The translations under genes were made by a program, and so were the position numbers. 64,000 bases of DNA from Theocolax elegans (lineage: Eukaryota > Arthropoda > Insecta > Hymenoptera > Cerocephalidae), in contig CM047426.1 of NCBI GenBank assembly GCA_026168455.1, positions 59,790,896 to 59,854,895 on the forward strand. Direction: 5' to 3'. The notes below the pieces were generated by a model. That model saw only the letters and a program-made list of their open reading frames with translations. It searched no databases and was not told the DNA's origin. Positions within the stretch are counted from its first letter, which is position 1; each line of letters begins with the position of its first letter. Positions 21,680-32,421 of the stretch are shown here, piece after piece.

Positions 21680-22939
21680 TGTAACGGGGTCTGCCTCTAA
21701 TTAAGACCGAAATTAGAAGCATGGCCATAGGGGCCACGGTATGGGGTCTCTACCTCTCCCGTTGCGGTCAATGCGGCCCGCGCGTACCGACGTGCTTACC
21801 TCGGCCGCACTGTGCAATACCGGTACCTCCGTTAAATCGGGCGGCTTTTCCTTGCCGTCCGGGTATGATGACACGGGGAGCACCGCGCTCTCCGTCTTTG
21901 TTTCTCGGTCTTACCTTTACCTTAGCCTCCGAGTACGTGAACTCGAGAGGCTCATTACTCGGCGTGAGTCTCGCCTCTACAAAGTGGTTTTGGTATATTT
22001 CGGATTCAATCGACAACACGACATATACATGCAAAAGAAAATAACTTCAAGTTGAATTAATCACGTTCAATTTATTAACTAAAATCAAAGTTACAACTAA
22101 AGAAGCTTATAAAGGAATATAATGAGGTATGCGGTTGCGTCATATATACGTTACGCGAAGTTCCAAATAATAGTATCTCGTAATAGTGTCTCGTATGAAG
22201 TCGCGTCCTAAGCTAAACCACGAGGAAAGCTTATAACGAGGTTCACTTCTAAGTATTAGCGTGAGAGAGACGGGAGTCGCCCGGCCGAGTCGCCCCTTCT
22301 CTCTCGCTCTCGATTTTGAACGCGTTGCCCGCTTGCAACGATGATCCGCTCGCGATCACGCGGTATTAAAGTAAGGGATTTTATCCCGACTTACGCTTGA
22401 TGTGGCGTCCTTACAATGTCCCGGACGCCAACTACCCCTTAGGCCTCCTAGCCGTCTATCGGGCAGGTAGCCTTCTCGTCGAGGCAAAGGACCAAGGAAA
22501 AACACAGAAGGGGAGACGGCGGAGCACGTCGCGCACCGTCTCCTTCGTGGCACGATTCCCACACGAACCACTACGTCGAGCCCCGCTTCCTTGGGCTCGC
22601 TGCGTTCCTCTCGTCTACGGCGATAGCACGGGTACCCCGGGAAACGTACCGATCCTCGATCGCTCGTCTGCGTCGCGGTAAAATTTCCTCACACGTGTCG
22701 TTTGTTCGCTCGTAGTACGGCCCAGCTAAACCGTAGCGTAGACCGTCCTTCGCAGTACTCTGTCGTACTCTTCCTCAATTTTCCATGGGCCATCCAGAGG
22801 TCCTCTCTCCCTCCCTTAAGCACGGATCGTTGTTCGTTCGCCGCGCCGTTTCCGAGAAAAGTTGTTATATCGAATGCTCGCGTTTACTAAACGATATTAA
22901 TTTAATTCAAAACGTCTTTTAATAATTAATACCGTTACA
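21680..22939 (-). repeat. Gypsy-2 5' LTR
   Basis: TGTAACGGGGTC to ACCGTTACA, paired with 12467-13733. It holds the promoter and transcription start of the element (not resolved here) and AAGGTAAAGGTAAGA, a candidate splice-donor pair, in minus-strand sense near 21910. Confidence 0.95.
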
Positions 22940-22943
22940 GTAT

Positions 22944-24660
22944 ATATGAAAAATAATGATAGAATCTTTATACTTATTAAAAATTAAAATAAACAATTTA
23001 TTACAAAAATTAAAACGTATTTACATAGTACTATTTAATTTCGGCGCAAAAGATATTTTCCGGGGTCTTGTAGGTTTACGTATGAAACAGTTTTCATAAA
23101 TTTTTCGCGATGTTCGTATATTATTATTATTATTATTATTATCTTGTTTACTTTTATCTGTAAGTTTAGTTCTTTGTAAATCTACATTCAATTTAGGTAT
23201 ATTTAATATAAATAATTATTTAGTACTGCTTGAATCTATTTCATAACTTGGTATCTTTAAATGCACTTGCTGCTTTCTTTTTTCTCTTCTTTTCTTCTGA
23301 AGTTTTACCCAATATTTTCGGCTTTCTGTAATTTTTTTCAGTGCTGTCCTTGAATCTTCAAATTTCAGCTACCTTTCTTGATTTCCTTCAAATGATAGCC
23401 TACTCTCAATCCTTTCGTACTTCCTCTTCTCACGTTGCTTCAAACGTCGTTGCTGGATCTTTAGTTTTTTACAATATTCTTTTGCAAAATACCCTTCCAC
23501 TATAACAAGACATAGAATACTTCCAATGTAAAAACTATTTTTTAATTAAAAATTATAATTATTTTATATTTTTATTCTATCGTATTTTAACCGATTATTA
23601 TTTACGCTTTTATTTTTTTATATTAATTATATTTTTGTCAATAAAATTTCTTTTCAATTTAAATTTTTAATTTCTCATAATTTCTTTTATAATGTATATA
23701 TTTTAACATTTGTCATCTTGTTTTTAATTTATTTGTATTTATTTATACGCACAGTACTTTACTGCGTTTTAATGTTTCAATTTTTAATTTTTAAATCAAT
23801 ATTAAATTTTTTAATATTAAAATTTTAATTTTTATTTGTTTTATTCTTTATTTTACACCGATATACTTGTATTTAACTTTTAGTTTTTCGATTATTTTAA
23901 ATATTAGTTTATAATTAATTTAAATTTTGTTAATGTTTTTAAGTTCCTTTGCAATATTTTGCTTTGTACCGATATACTAGTACTTTTTTTATATTTGTTT
24001 TTATATTTAATACCAATATGTTGGAATTTATTTTAATTTATTTAATTTTATATTTATTATATGTTTTATATATATTTATATAATTTTCATATTTTTAATT
24101 TCTGTTTATACTGTATTTAATTTTTTTTTTAGATCAATTATGTACTTTTTAATTTAGTTATAAGATTAGTTACCAAAAAAAAAAAATCTTTTCGCGCGCA
24201 CCTCTAAAAAATGTTTAATTTATAAATTGTCCCTTCAATTTAAAACCGTAAAAATGTATCCCTCCGGGGCCTCCAAAAATAAAAGTACGTATGTTACGTC
24301 AACGAACATTCAGAGCCTAGAATTTAATCTAATAGCTTATATGAATGGATTATTCGCAATACTTTCGATCCTAGAAATTAATCTAACAGTTCGGGCGAGC
24401 TTATTTTTTAGTTTTAAATTAAAAAAAATAAAATATTTTATTATTAAAGAAAGAGAAAAAAATATCTAAAGGTTTCTATTTCCCTACCCGAAAGACTCAA
24501 ATACAAAGCTAGGTTGCACTTCTTCGGTGAAATAACCTTTGGCTTTTATGTATTTGGTAAAAAAAAATTTATTTATATATTAGAACGGGTACGGATTTCG
24601 AGTGTCGGCGTAGGTAGGTCCCTGGATTATCGGCGACGTTCGTCGATAGGACCAAGTCGA
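22944..24660. other. AT-rich region with a decayed coding-like segment
   Basis: Mostly low-complexity AT. On the minus strand about 23505-23255, a Lys/Arg-rich frame (YFAKEYCKKLKIQQRRLKQ, then a stop and a further charged stretch) looks like eroded coding DNA that I cannot assign. It should contain the displaced 5' part of Gypsy-1, but no LTR or PBS is evident. Confidence 0.35.
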
Positions 24661-24667
24661 CTAGCCG

Positions 24668-24721
24668 GGATAATTGCGAATGGTAGCGCAGTGGTGAGGC
24701 TTCTGCCCCGATTGGGGGAAG
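24668..24721 (+). other. tRNA-like 5' half, possible SINE head
   Basis: GGTAGCGCAGTGGTGAGGC resembles the D-arm/A-box of a tRNA and is followed by CTTCTGCCCCGATTGGGG. The B-box half is absent because R1 sequence begins at 24722. It could be a truncated tRNA-derived SINE. Weak support. Confidence 0.25.
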
Positions 24722-25353
24722 GGGATTAGATGGATACTGAAACAAGTGAAGATACTTTTCCACCACTCCAAGGCAAGTGCACAAATTTTTTTGCATTGAT
24801 CATGCTACTAGATTCATCGTTATAAGGCAACAAATATACATTTCTATTAATATTTCGGGCACTTTTCCCGGATATTTTGACCATAAGTGATCTTAATGAT
24901 TTAGACCCACTCTGAAAATTTTTAGGCAGTTTCTGACTATAAAAAGACATCTTTTAGACAGTATTAGGTTACCAAAGTCCGGAGCAGAATTGCTGATTTT
25001 CACTATTTAAGGTTTAAATGGCTTACAAGAGTGTGACAGCATACATTTATGTCTTTAAAAGTATTTTTAATAAACAGTTCGGAAAATTTTACAAAAAAAG
25101 TCATACTTATGTTTTTAGTGAAAAATGCATCCCCTGGGAGCTAAAAATTCATGAAAATGGGCATATAATGCAAAAAAGTGCTAAAATGTCAACTTTGACT
25201 CTCTGTAACTTAAAATAATGGCCCAGAAAAAATCTGAAAAAATTCAGGAGAAATACTGGATACCTCTAAAACATATTCCCACAGTTATAGCAATATTTAT
25301 TTTTTTCATCTTCGATGTCACAAAGAACCACCCATATATATATATATATATAT
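24722..25353 (-). repeat. R1 repeat, third locus
   Basis: Single unit beginning GGGGATTAGATGG and ending in a TA run, about 95 percent like 5780-6434 by eye. It has the same 74-codon frame (24950-24726). It lacks the ~70-bp left portion seen in the other copies. Confidence 0.8.
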
Positions 25354-26609
25354 TTACGTATCAAAATTACACACATAAACACTTATAAAAAGAAATCAAT
25401 TTTAATTGTTTAAAACTACAAGTAGCTATTTAATTGTCATAAAATATAGATAATTATCTAGCAATCATAACTATATAGATCAAAATTATTCCACTCTAAA
25501 TTATTTTGTTCGAATTAACTTGCAAAAATGTATTGTTTAAACATAAATTACTTTTTTACAATATTAGCGCTACATTATTTTTTATATATTTACGCAGATT
25601 GTTATAAATAAATATTTAAAAAAAATAGTACTTTATATCTGTACATAAATATTTAATAAAAAAAAATAAATTTAATATTAATTACAAGAAACAGTATTTA
25701 AAAATTATATGTCAAAGAAATCTAAAATTTTTATATAGAATATCATTTTTATCACTTATTTATATTACATAATAATGTTTTCAAATCAATTTAAGTATCT
25801 TGTGCAAATTAAAATTTAATACATACTTTTATTTGTTATCAAACTACGTAGTAGATTTTGCAACAATTATTTCTAAATTTTCTAAATTGTTACAACCAAA
25901 AAAAATCATTTTAAATATAATCATTATTTATAAAAACTGATAACTATTTTACTTAATTATTCAAAATGATCATACATTTCGCAAATAAAATTTTGTTAGA
26001 TAATTGTATAAATATAAAAATGAATTAATTATTAATTAATTTAATCATGTACAAAAATATGTAATTGCAAAGAAAAATATTATTAAATTACATGAAATAT
26101 AATTAATCGTTAAAATAAATTAAACATATGCATAAGAATATAACGCCAACATATTATTTTCGAGAAACTTCTATGCCCAAAAATTTAATTTCCCATTTTC
26201 CAGTCTAGAACGTTCGAATCAGAGTGAGGTAAAAAAAAGTAGGGATAATGAGTCTACGTAAAAACCCAGACAAGGGATGTTTGTGTTTGCTTTGTACCTA
26301 GCCATGCTTGCTTGACGTAGGTCATAAAAATGCAATTACCGGAAATTTTCCTTCGCTTCTTCTCGAATGTTCCTATACCTAAAAGCATGCATTTTGTCGC
26401 GAACGCATTTACTGTGCGAAAAATATATTTTCTATATTTATAATACTATTCAAATATTTCTATTTTAATTAATTAAACAAAAATGTCAACGGACGTTACA
26501 TATTGTTTATTGCATTTCTGGAAAAATGTCTTTCTGGCGTGGGAAGGAAAAGAAAATGCGTCGTTTCTCGTTCACTGAACCTCTACATTTTTCTCATGTA
26601 TATATATGT
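25354..26609. other. AT-rich stretch, no gene seen
   Basis: Long AT-rich sequence without meaningful open frames. Only the 3' part (26140-26580) has mixed composition. No repeat pairing was found. Confidence 0.4.
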
Positions 26610-27642
26610 TGTGACGTGGTATTCGCGAACCTGGTACACTTGATTATTTTAAATAATCAAATTTAACCGTTAACCCAATACCGCGCACACAATTAATTTA
26701 TTTATCGCGAACTACGGGCTGTCACCAGGAAAACGAGCTCGCTGGGACGAAAGGTGTGGAGGATTCGGTCGATCCTCCTTGCCTCGACACGATTGTTTTA
26801 AATTAATAGAGGATGTCGGCGGGAGCGGGGAGAACACAATAAACACTCAGAATTAAAATAAAATAATATAAATATTTATTTTAATGATAATTTAACATTT
26901 TGGCCATCCAGGCCGTGTGCCGCGACAAAGGTTATTTCGCGCGGGCGGAAGTATCGGGAGTCAACCGGATCGAGATCCTCGCCTGCGGTTGACTCGACCC
27001 CGATCTCCACTATTCGGGTACCGGCGTACCCGAATACACTCCCGATGTACACACTCTCATACATTCGGGGAAGGGGGGGACGCACGGTAATATAAACAGG
27101 ACATACCAGGATGCGCCCCGTGGATGGCCCAGCCGATCCTTGTCCCCTTGGCCTCCTGGGCAACCGAGGCCGACGTCGTCTGCGGTGTCGAAAAGGCGGC
27201 CCTGTGCCGCGGCGAGTGCCTCGCGAACCGCGTCCGCACTCACTCACACACTTCCCTTCCTATTCACACCAGGTCACTCGCGGCTCACTCACGAGGACGT
27301 TCCAGGTAAATACCGATGGCTTTATTTGCGCCTCACGCGCCTTATTAGCCAAAAACACTAAATCGATCGGCACCGGATAAGTTTTGTCCGTCTCGAGCGA
27401 CGGATCGGAACGTACTAGTTAGGCAATTGCCTATTTTTCGAACAAGGGATGAGAGTGGAAAACACACACACACTCTCGCGCTCTCATACCTACGTACTAT
27501 TGCGCGCGTAATTGTACATTTGTACAAAAACAAACAAGTGTCGTCGTTTGGCATTGACATACGAAAGGCTCCGACGACTTACAATTCGCGAATTTAAATA
27601 TTCTATTCGTCGTGAGTAGATAGTGTGACGATTTCCGTCACA
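26610..27642 (-). repeat. Gypsy-3 3' LTR
   Basis: Starts TGTGACGTGG and ends CCGTCACA on the plus strand, 1033 bp. It matches the solo LTR 35651-36677 (reverse orientation) and the fragment at 61676-61963. On its right the minus strand has a G-rich polypurine tract (27643-27656) and pol remnants, so it is the downstream LTR of a leftward element. Confidence 0.9.
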
Positions 27643-28735
27643 AAGCCCCCCCCCTAGACTCTACTTCCCTCGGGAAGGCCGAGTCGAAAGAAAGGCACAA
27701 TCTATCCATGACTACGCGCTGTACTCTTTTCTTCTTTTCTTCAATTGGAGGCTGCTTCAATGATTCTTCGTGCTTCGTATGATATTGACGTGGCATACAG
27801 TCACCAAGCCCAGCCTTCGCTGACTGTTCTCACGTATGCCGATACGTTTTTCCTACCGCTTTACATGGCAACCCGAGGTGGTACATATCTCTCCACAACG
27901 GATATGTGTACCTCGGTCCGTTTCCGATCAGACTCTTCTAGTCTCAGAACTACTAGAGATAGTACTTCTTTAACTTCAAAGAATCTGTCATATGTTGGTG
28001 CCAGTTTAGCGGACATGCCTTACGCACCTTAGGAAAGTGTACGGCCAATTTAAATCATAAGCCTTGAGGACCTGCTTGAGACGTCTTATAGTTCTGACAT
28101 ATCAGACACCGTACGACAAATTGGTGGGTATTGTGGTAGATACCTGGCCAATAATAATCTCTTGCCACGTGTTCGTAAGTTTTTTCAATTCCCATGTGAC
28201 CCTTAGCTGGGTGGAAATGAGAATCTACTAGAACTCGGTTCCTCTGCTCTAATGGTATACAAGTCGCCAGCCTTCCTCTTGTTCTGATACAGAGTCCAGC
28301 ACTTTACCGCTTGTAAAACGGTATAGCATACCATCCTCAATTTTCCACTCCGGAAATCTTCGAGGGCATGAGCGTACATCGTTTAATCTAGCAATATACC
28401 ATGAATCTGCAATTACTTCGAACGAGGCAATCTCTCCTACGTCGGGGTCTGGGTTGATGGCACGAGAAAGCGCGTCTGGGACATAGTGCAAGGCTCCTTT
28501 CTTATGCACTATTTCAAAGTCCCATTGCTGCATTTCAAGTATCCACCGTGCTAACCTACCCGACGGCTCCTTGAGATTTTTGAGCCATATGAGAGCACTA
28601 TGGTCGGTCTTAATAGCCCATATGAGAGCCAAGCATTCCGTTTCCGTTGTCATGAAATTACGTTCAACGCGATTTAATAATCGGCTGACGTAGATAATCG
28701 GATGCTCGAAACCCTCGTCGTCCAGTTGCGTCAAC
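27643..28735 (-). pseudogene. Gypsy-3 pol remnant: RNase H, integrase zinc finger, integrase C-terminus
   Basis: The RNase H part (28735-28249) starts within VLTQLDDEG and contains ISYV-type strand sequence (IIYVSRLLNRVERNF), TDHSALIWL and VPDALSR. After a frameshift comes the integrase H2C2 domain (VDSHFHPAKGHMG ... CLICQNYKT, about 28235-28070). The catalytic core is deleted. The frame then resumes with a C-terminal segment AKLAPTYDRFFEVKEVLS ... VERYVPPRV (about 28010-27865). The 5' side is replaced at 28736 by a Penelope-like element. It is dead. Confidence 0.85.
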
Positions 28736-28825
28736 ACCATCAATATCGCACAACTATCAAATATAATTAAATTAAAATTAATATTAAAAATTAAAAACCG
28801 AATATAAACTAGAAGAAAAGACATA

Positions 28826-28916
28826 TTAAATAATTAAAATTAAAAGGTCTTATTACCTTCGCACAACCCTCCACTTTACATGTTGAAAAGAAAACGAGGA
28901 CCTCCCCGAAGGGAGT
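28826..28916 (-). repeat. PLE-A inverted terminal repeat, 3' copy
   Basis: Ninety-one bp that are the reverse complement of 31731-31821, including an inverted copy of the first codons of the ORF. The 28917-29319 stretch between it and the ORF is non-coding 3' sequence. Confidence 0.9.
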
Positions 28917-29319
28917 CCTATACACTAGTGAGACTTATATACTAATTATAACGTCGTCTAACCGCTTACAATACATTTCGGCATATACATATACCAATGT
29001 GTACATATATACATATAATATATGTACAACGTGTATACGAACAAGTACATACTTACAAACCGTATCAAAATAATAATAATAAAGGAGCAAATATATTGCG
29101 GGGCCAAACGAACTGAAACTTCTCTCATGTACTAGGCAACTACGCGCCGCGAAGAAGTAACACACTCGACCTGTTAAACCCAAGCCTACTAGGATTCCCC
29201 CGGCAGCTCATAAGACGTGCCACCTCCATGCGTCGCATAATCCCCCCATACCCAGAGACTGAACACATCAAGTGGACGGCCAAGCGAAAGAGTTAACAAA
29301 TATCGATGTATAATACCGC

Positions 29320-31767
29320 CTACGCATATAACATTTTCACACTGTCAAGCGTAACTTTATATATGTTTTTTAGAAAATTTACGTCTTCAATACGGTTTAA
29401 TGTCTCGTCAGGTATATAAATATTCATCATTTCAGAGAACATACGTTTTTTAAAATTATTTTCAATGTCCATGATACAAGTTTTTTTAAAATCAATGCTA
29501 TGTCCTGTTTTAATTGTGTGGACCGCTAATGCGGATCTGTCATTTTTATTTTTTACGTCATATTCATGTTCTCTTATGCGGGTTTTGAGTTTACGCTTAC
29601 TCGTGCCTATGTATAACGCTGGGCAATTACCATATGGTATCTTATATACAATATTGCAAATTCCATTCTTTACTGTTTTATCTTTACCCAATTTTATAAT
29701 CTTGTTAAACTTATTTATAGTGCGATTAATCAATAGAAAATCATGCTTCTTAATAAATACGTTTAGTTTCGGAGTCAATCCCTTTATGAATGGTAAAACA
29801 ACCCTTGGTCTCCGGATTTGATTTCTGTTTAATAGATTATCGTTAATATTAGTGTTAACATTATTATTTAAGTATAACATTCTTTTATTAATATATTTTC
29901 GAATAAATGCAAGCGGATAATTATTATTCAATAAAAAATCCGTTATTATTTTAACATTTTCTTTGTGAAAAGTAGAATCTGATAGTGAAATCGCCTTATC
30001 CACTAAGTTGTAAACCATAGCTATTTTTTGAGATTGTGGGTGGTGTGAATGAAAATTAAGATAACGGACTGAAGCTGAGTTTTTTCTGTACCAATTGGTT
30101 ATAGGCGTAGTGTTATCATATCTGTAAATATGTAGGTCAAGAAAAGGCAATCTACCATCCAATTCTAGCTCCAATGTAAATTTTGGAGGATCACAAAAGT
30201 TATTAAACTTGTTTAGAACCTCATCAATTTTATTTTCCTTAATTATTAATAGAGTATCATCTACATATCTTTTATACAGTAATATGTCGTTCTTAAAGCT
30301 ATCAAGACATGAAATATCCAAAGTTTCCAATACCATATCTGCGAACCATGGACTGGTACAAAAACCCATAGGAGCTCCCATTACTTGTTTATATATTTTA
30401 TTATTTAACTGCTAAAAGGTTGAGTCCAAGAGTTGCTCTATCCCCTCCATAAATTCAATCTTAACAAGGGGAATGCTATTTTTCAGAAATCTCCATTTTT
30501 TTGATATTGCTTGTAGTATTAAATTTTTTGGTAAATTTGAGAAAAGAGAAACCACATCAAAAGAAACTAATCTGTAATTGCAGGAAACACTCAAATTGTC
30601 TAATATTTTTTTCAGTTCTGTACTATTTTTTAAGTTTGATGCAGGTTTGGGAATATATTTATTAAATAATATACTTAACGCTTTATCAAAAGCATAAGTA
30701 GGACTATTCAGAGCAGATACTATAATACGGATGGGAAAATTTTCTTTGTGAATCTTAAGTAAACCATAAGCCTTAGGAATGTTAGTGTTGTCTAAATTTA
30801 ATTTAATATTATCAAAACTATTTTCATTATTAAAAATGCCTTTATTATCCCAATCTTTTATAATAGACGGAGTTTTAGTTTGCAATTTCCTAAGCGGGCA
30901 TTTTTTAATTTCCGTATAATATTTTCTGTCATTGAGTGAGTCCTCCATCTTCCTAATATACATAGATCTCTCCATAATAACGCATACCACCCCCTTATCC
31001 GCCTTAGTGAACACAATGTCTTGGTTGTTTTTCAGAAATTTAAATGTTTTGTTGTAGTTTTCTGCAATAATTCTATCCGTATAACTTGTGTGTTTTTTAG
31101 TCGTAACAAATTTATTAACACACTGTACAAGTTCTTTCTTTAATTTATTATTCCTAACCGCAATACTTTCATAATTTAAATCGTCATTAGTATTGTTATC
31201 TTGTGTGTTGGTTTCATTAACTTGAAGGTGGAACTCAATGTCTTTCAAAATTTCAAAAGCGGAGCTTTTATCGAAATTGGAGGTAAAATTAAATTTTTCG
31301 CCAAGACGCAATTAATCACGAACGTAAGGAGGGATGTCTCTATTCGTGGTGTTAACTACCCATTTTTTTCTTATATCAACATATTCACCTTCGGACTCCG
31401 TATTATAAAATAAATTAGTATGTCTCATGTATTTTTCATCATTTAATTTCAGATTGTTTAATTTTTTGCTTTTTATCATTTTCTGTTTCGAGTGATATAT
31501 ATCTAAAATGTAGGAGTAAAAGTTTTTAAATTTATTTGCGTATTCGTTACCTATTTTTTCTTTGATTATCTTAATACTATCGTTAATCCTATTATCTATG
31601 TACTTTAAATGTATGTTTAAATCTGTTATTTCTAAATTCAAAATTTTTTTAGATATCTGTGATGATAATCGGTTAGTTTTTCTCTTTATTGAACGAGAAT
31701 GAAAAGACAAATTATTAACAGAGTAAATAAACTCCCTTCGGGGAGGTCCTCGTTTTCTTTTCAACAT
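29320..31767 (-). pseudogene. Penelope-like reverse transcriptase with GIY-YIG endonuclease
   Basis: One reading frame of 815 codons starting MLKRKRGPPRREF, with only two in-frame stops: TAA at 31312-31314 and TAG at 30412-30414. RT motifs: KADKGVVCV, LLKIHKENFPIRII, SFDVVSLFSNLP (motif A), MGAPMGFCTSPWFAD (motif B), KRYVDDTLLI (motif C), FLDLHIYR. The C-terminal GIY-YIG nuclease shows CPALYIGTSKRKLKTRIREHE. The enzyme nicks target DNA and copies element RNA there. The family size (about 800 residues) fits a complete protein, so the element was probably active fairly recently. Confidence 0.92.
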
Positions 31768-31821
31768 GTAAAGTGGAGGGTTGTGCGAAGGTAATAAGAC
31801 CTTTTAATTTTAATTATTTAA
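31731..31821 (-). repeat. PLE-A inverted terminal repeat, 5' copy
   Basis: Pairs with 28826-28916. It holds the ORF start and the short 5' leader. Confidence 0.9.
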
Positions 31822-32421
31822 CTAGCAACAAATACCTCGGTCGCTAACGCTCCCTCGGTCGATTTAATCTTTTGATTTATTTTGTTGTATCAATATTAAT
31901 TATTAGGAAAACATTTAAACTATATGAAGTTATAAAGTTATTAGATTTAATTTTTCATTTTCAAAGTTTAGATAAATATAATATATTAATACTAAGTAAT
32001 AATAATCTTACTTATTTGTTAACATTTATTATTGTCTATTTTTTTAATGCACATAATTACAATGATAATTGGATTTTATTATTCTTCAATTAAAACAATC
32101 TTTGATTTTATATTATTATTATTATTCTTATGGCGTTGTCCAACCTTATTTCCTTTGTAATTATTATATGTGGAAAAATAAATAAAATTACAATTGTATG
32201 AATACAATAAAAAAAGATAATTAGGTAACCTTTAATTTATGCACATTTAGATTTTACATGTATATATGGGCAATTTCTCGTAAATTGATCATGTCAAAAA
32301 ATAAAAATCATGAAAAATAGAAAATTTTATTCAATAAAAATTTAAAATAAAATATTATTTATAATTATTAATGATTGACTAGCAACAGATACCTCGCTCG
32401 CTAACGCTCACTCGGTTGTAT
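31820..32421. repeat. Direct repeats of ~45 bp flanking 0.5 kb of AT-rich DNA
   Basis: GACTAGCAACAGATACC-like blocks at about 31820-31866 and 32375-32421 share CTCG-TCGCTAACGCTC-CTCGGT. The interval between them is AT-rich and non-coding. The first block adjoins the PLE-A end. Confidence 0.6.

Larger units (their letters stand above)
12467..22939 (-). mobile_element. Gypsy-2, nearly complete 10.5-kb Ty3/Gypsy retrotransposon
   Basis: It is bounded by LTRs of 1267 bp (12467-13733) and 1260 bp (21680-22939) with TGTAAC...GTTACA type ends. The 4-bp target duplication GTAT lies at 12463-12466 and 22940-22943. Minus-strand order is 5' LTR (right), PBS, ~1.2-kb leader, gag, pol, third ORF, polypurine tract, 3' LTR (left). 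Several stops and frameshifts show it is no longer intact, but all modules are present. It is inserted in the upstream region of Gypsy-1. Confidence 0.95.
28736..31821 (-). mobile_element. PLE-A, Penelope-like retroelement
   Basis: One long ORF with RT and GIY-YIG endonuclease, flanked by 91-bp inverted repeats (28826-28916 and 31731-31821). The right repeat overlaps the ORF start. A further 88-bp tail (28737-28825) is shared with 59306-59395. Such inverted terminal copies are typical of Penelope-like elements, which insert by target priming. It truncates Gypsy-3. Confidence 0.85.

Noticed and set aside
24668..24721. A functional tRNA gene
   Set aside because: Only an A-box-like half is present, and the T-arm and acceptor pairing are missing.
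5716..25353. R1 units as the LTRs of Gypsy-1
   Set aside because: No TG...CA ends, no PBS next to them, and R1 also occurs as an unrelated palindrome at 1473.
26876..27560. Several short frames on both strands (also 35869-36395)
   Set aside because: They are inside Gypsy-3 LTRs. Composition effect.
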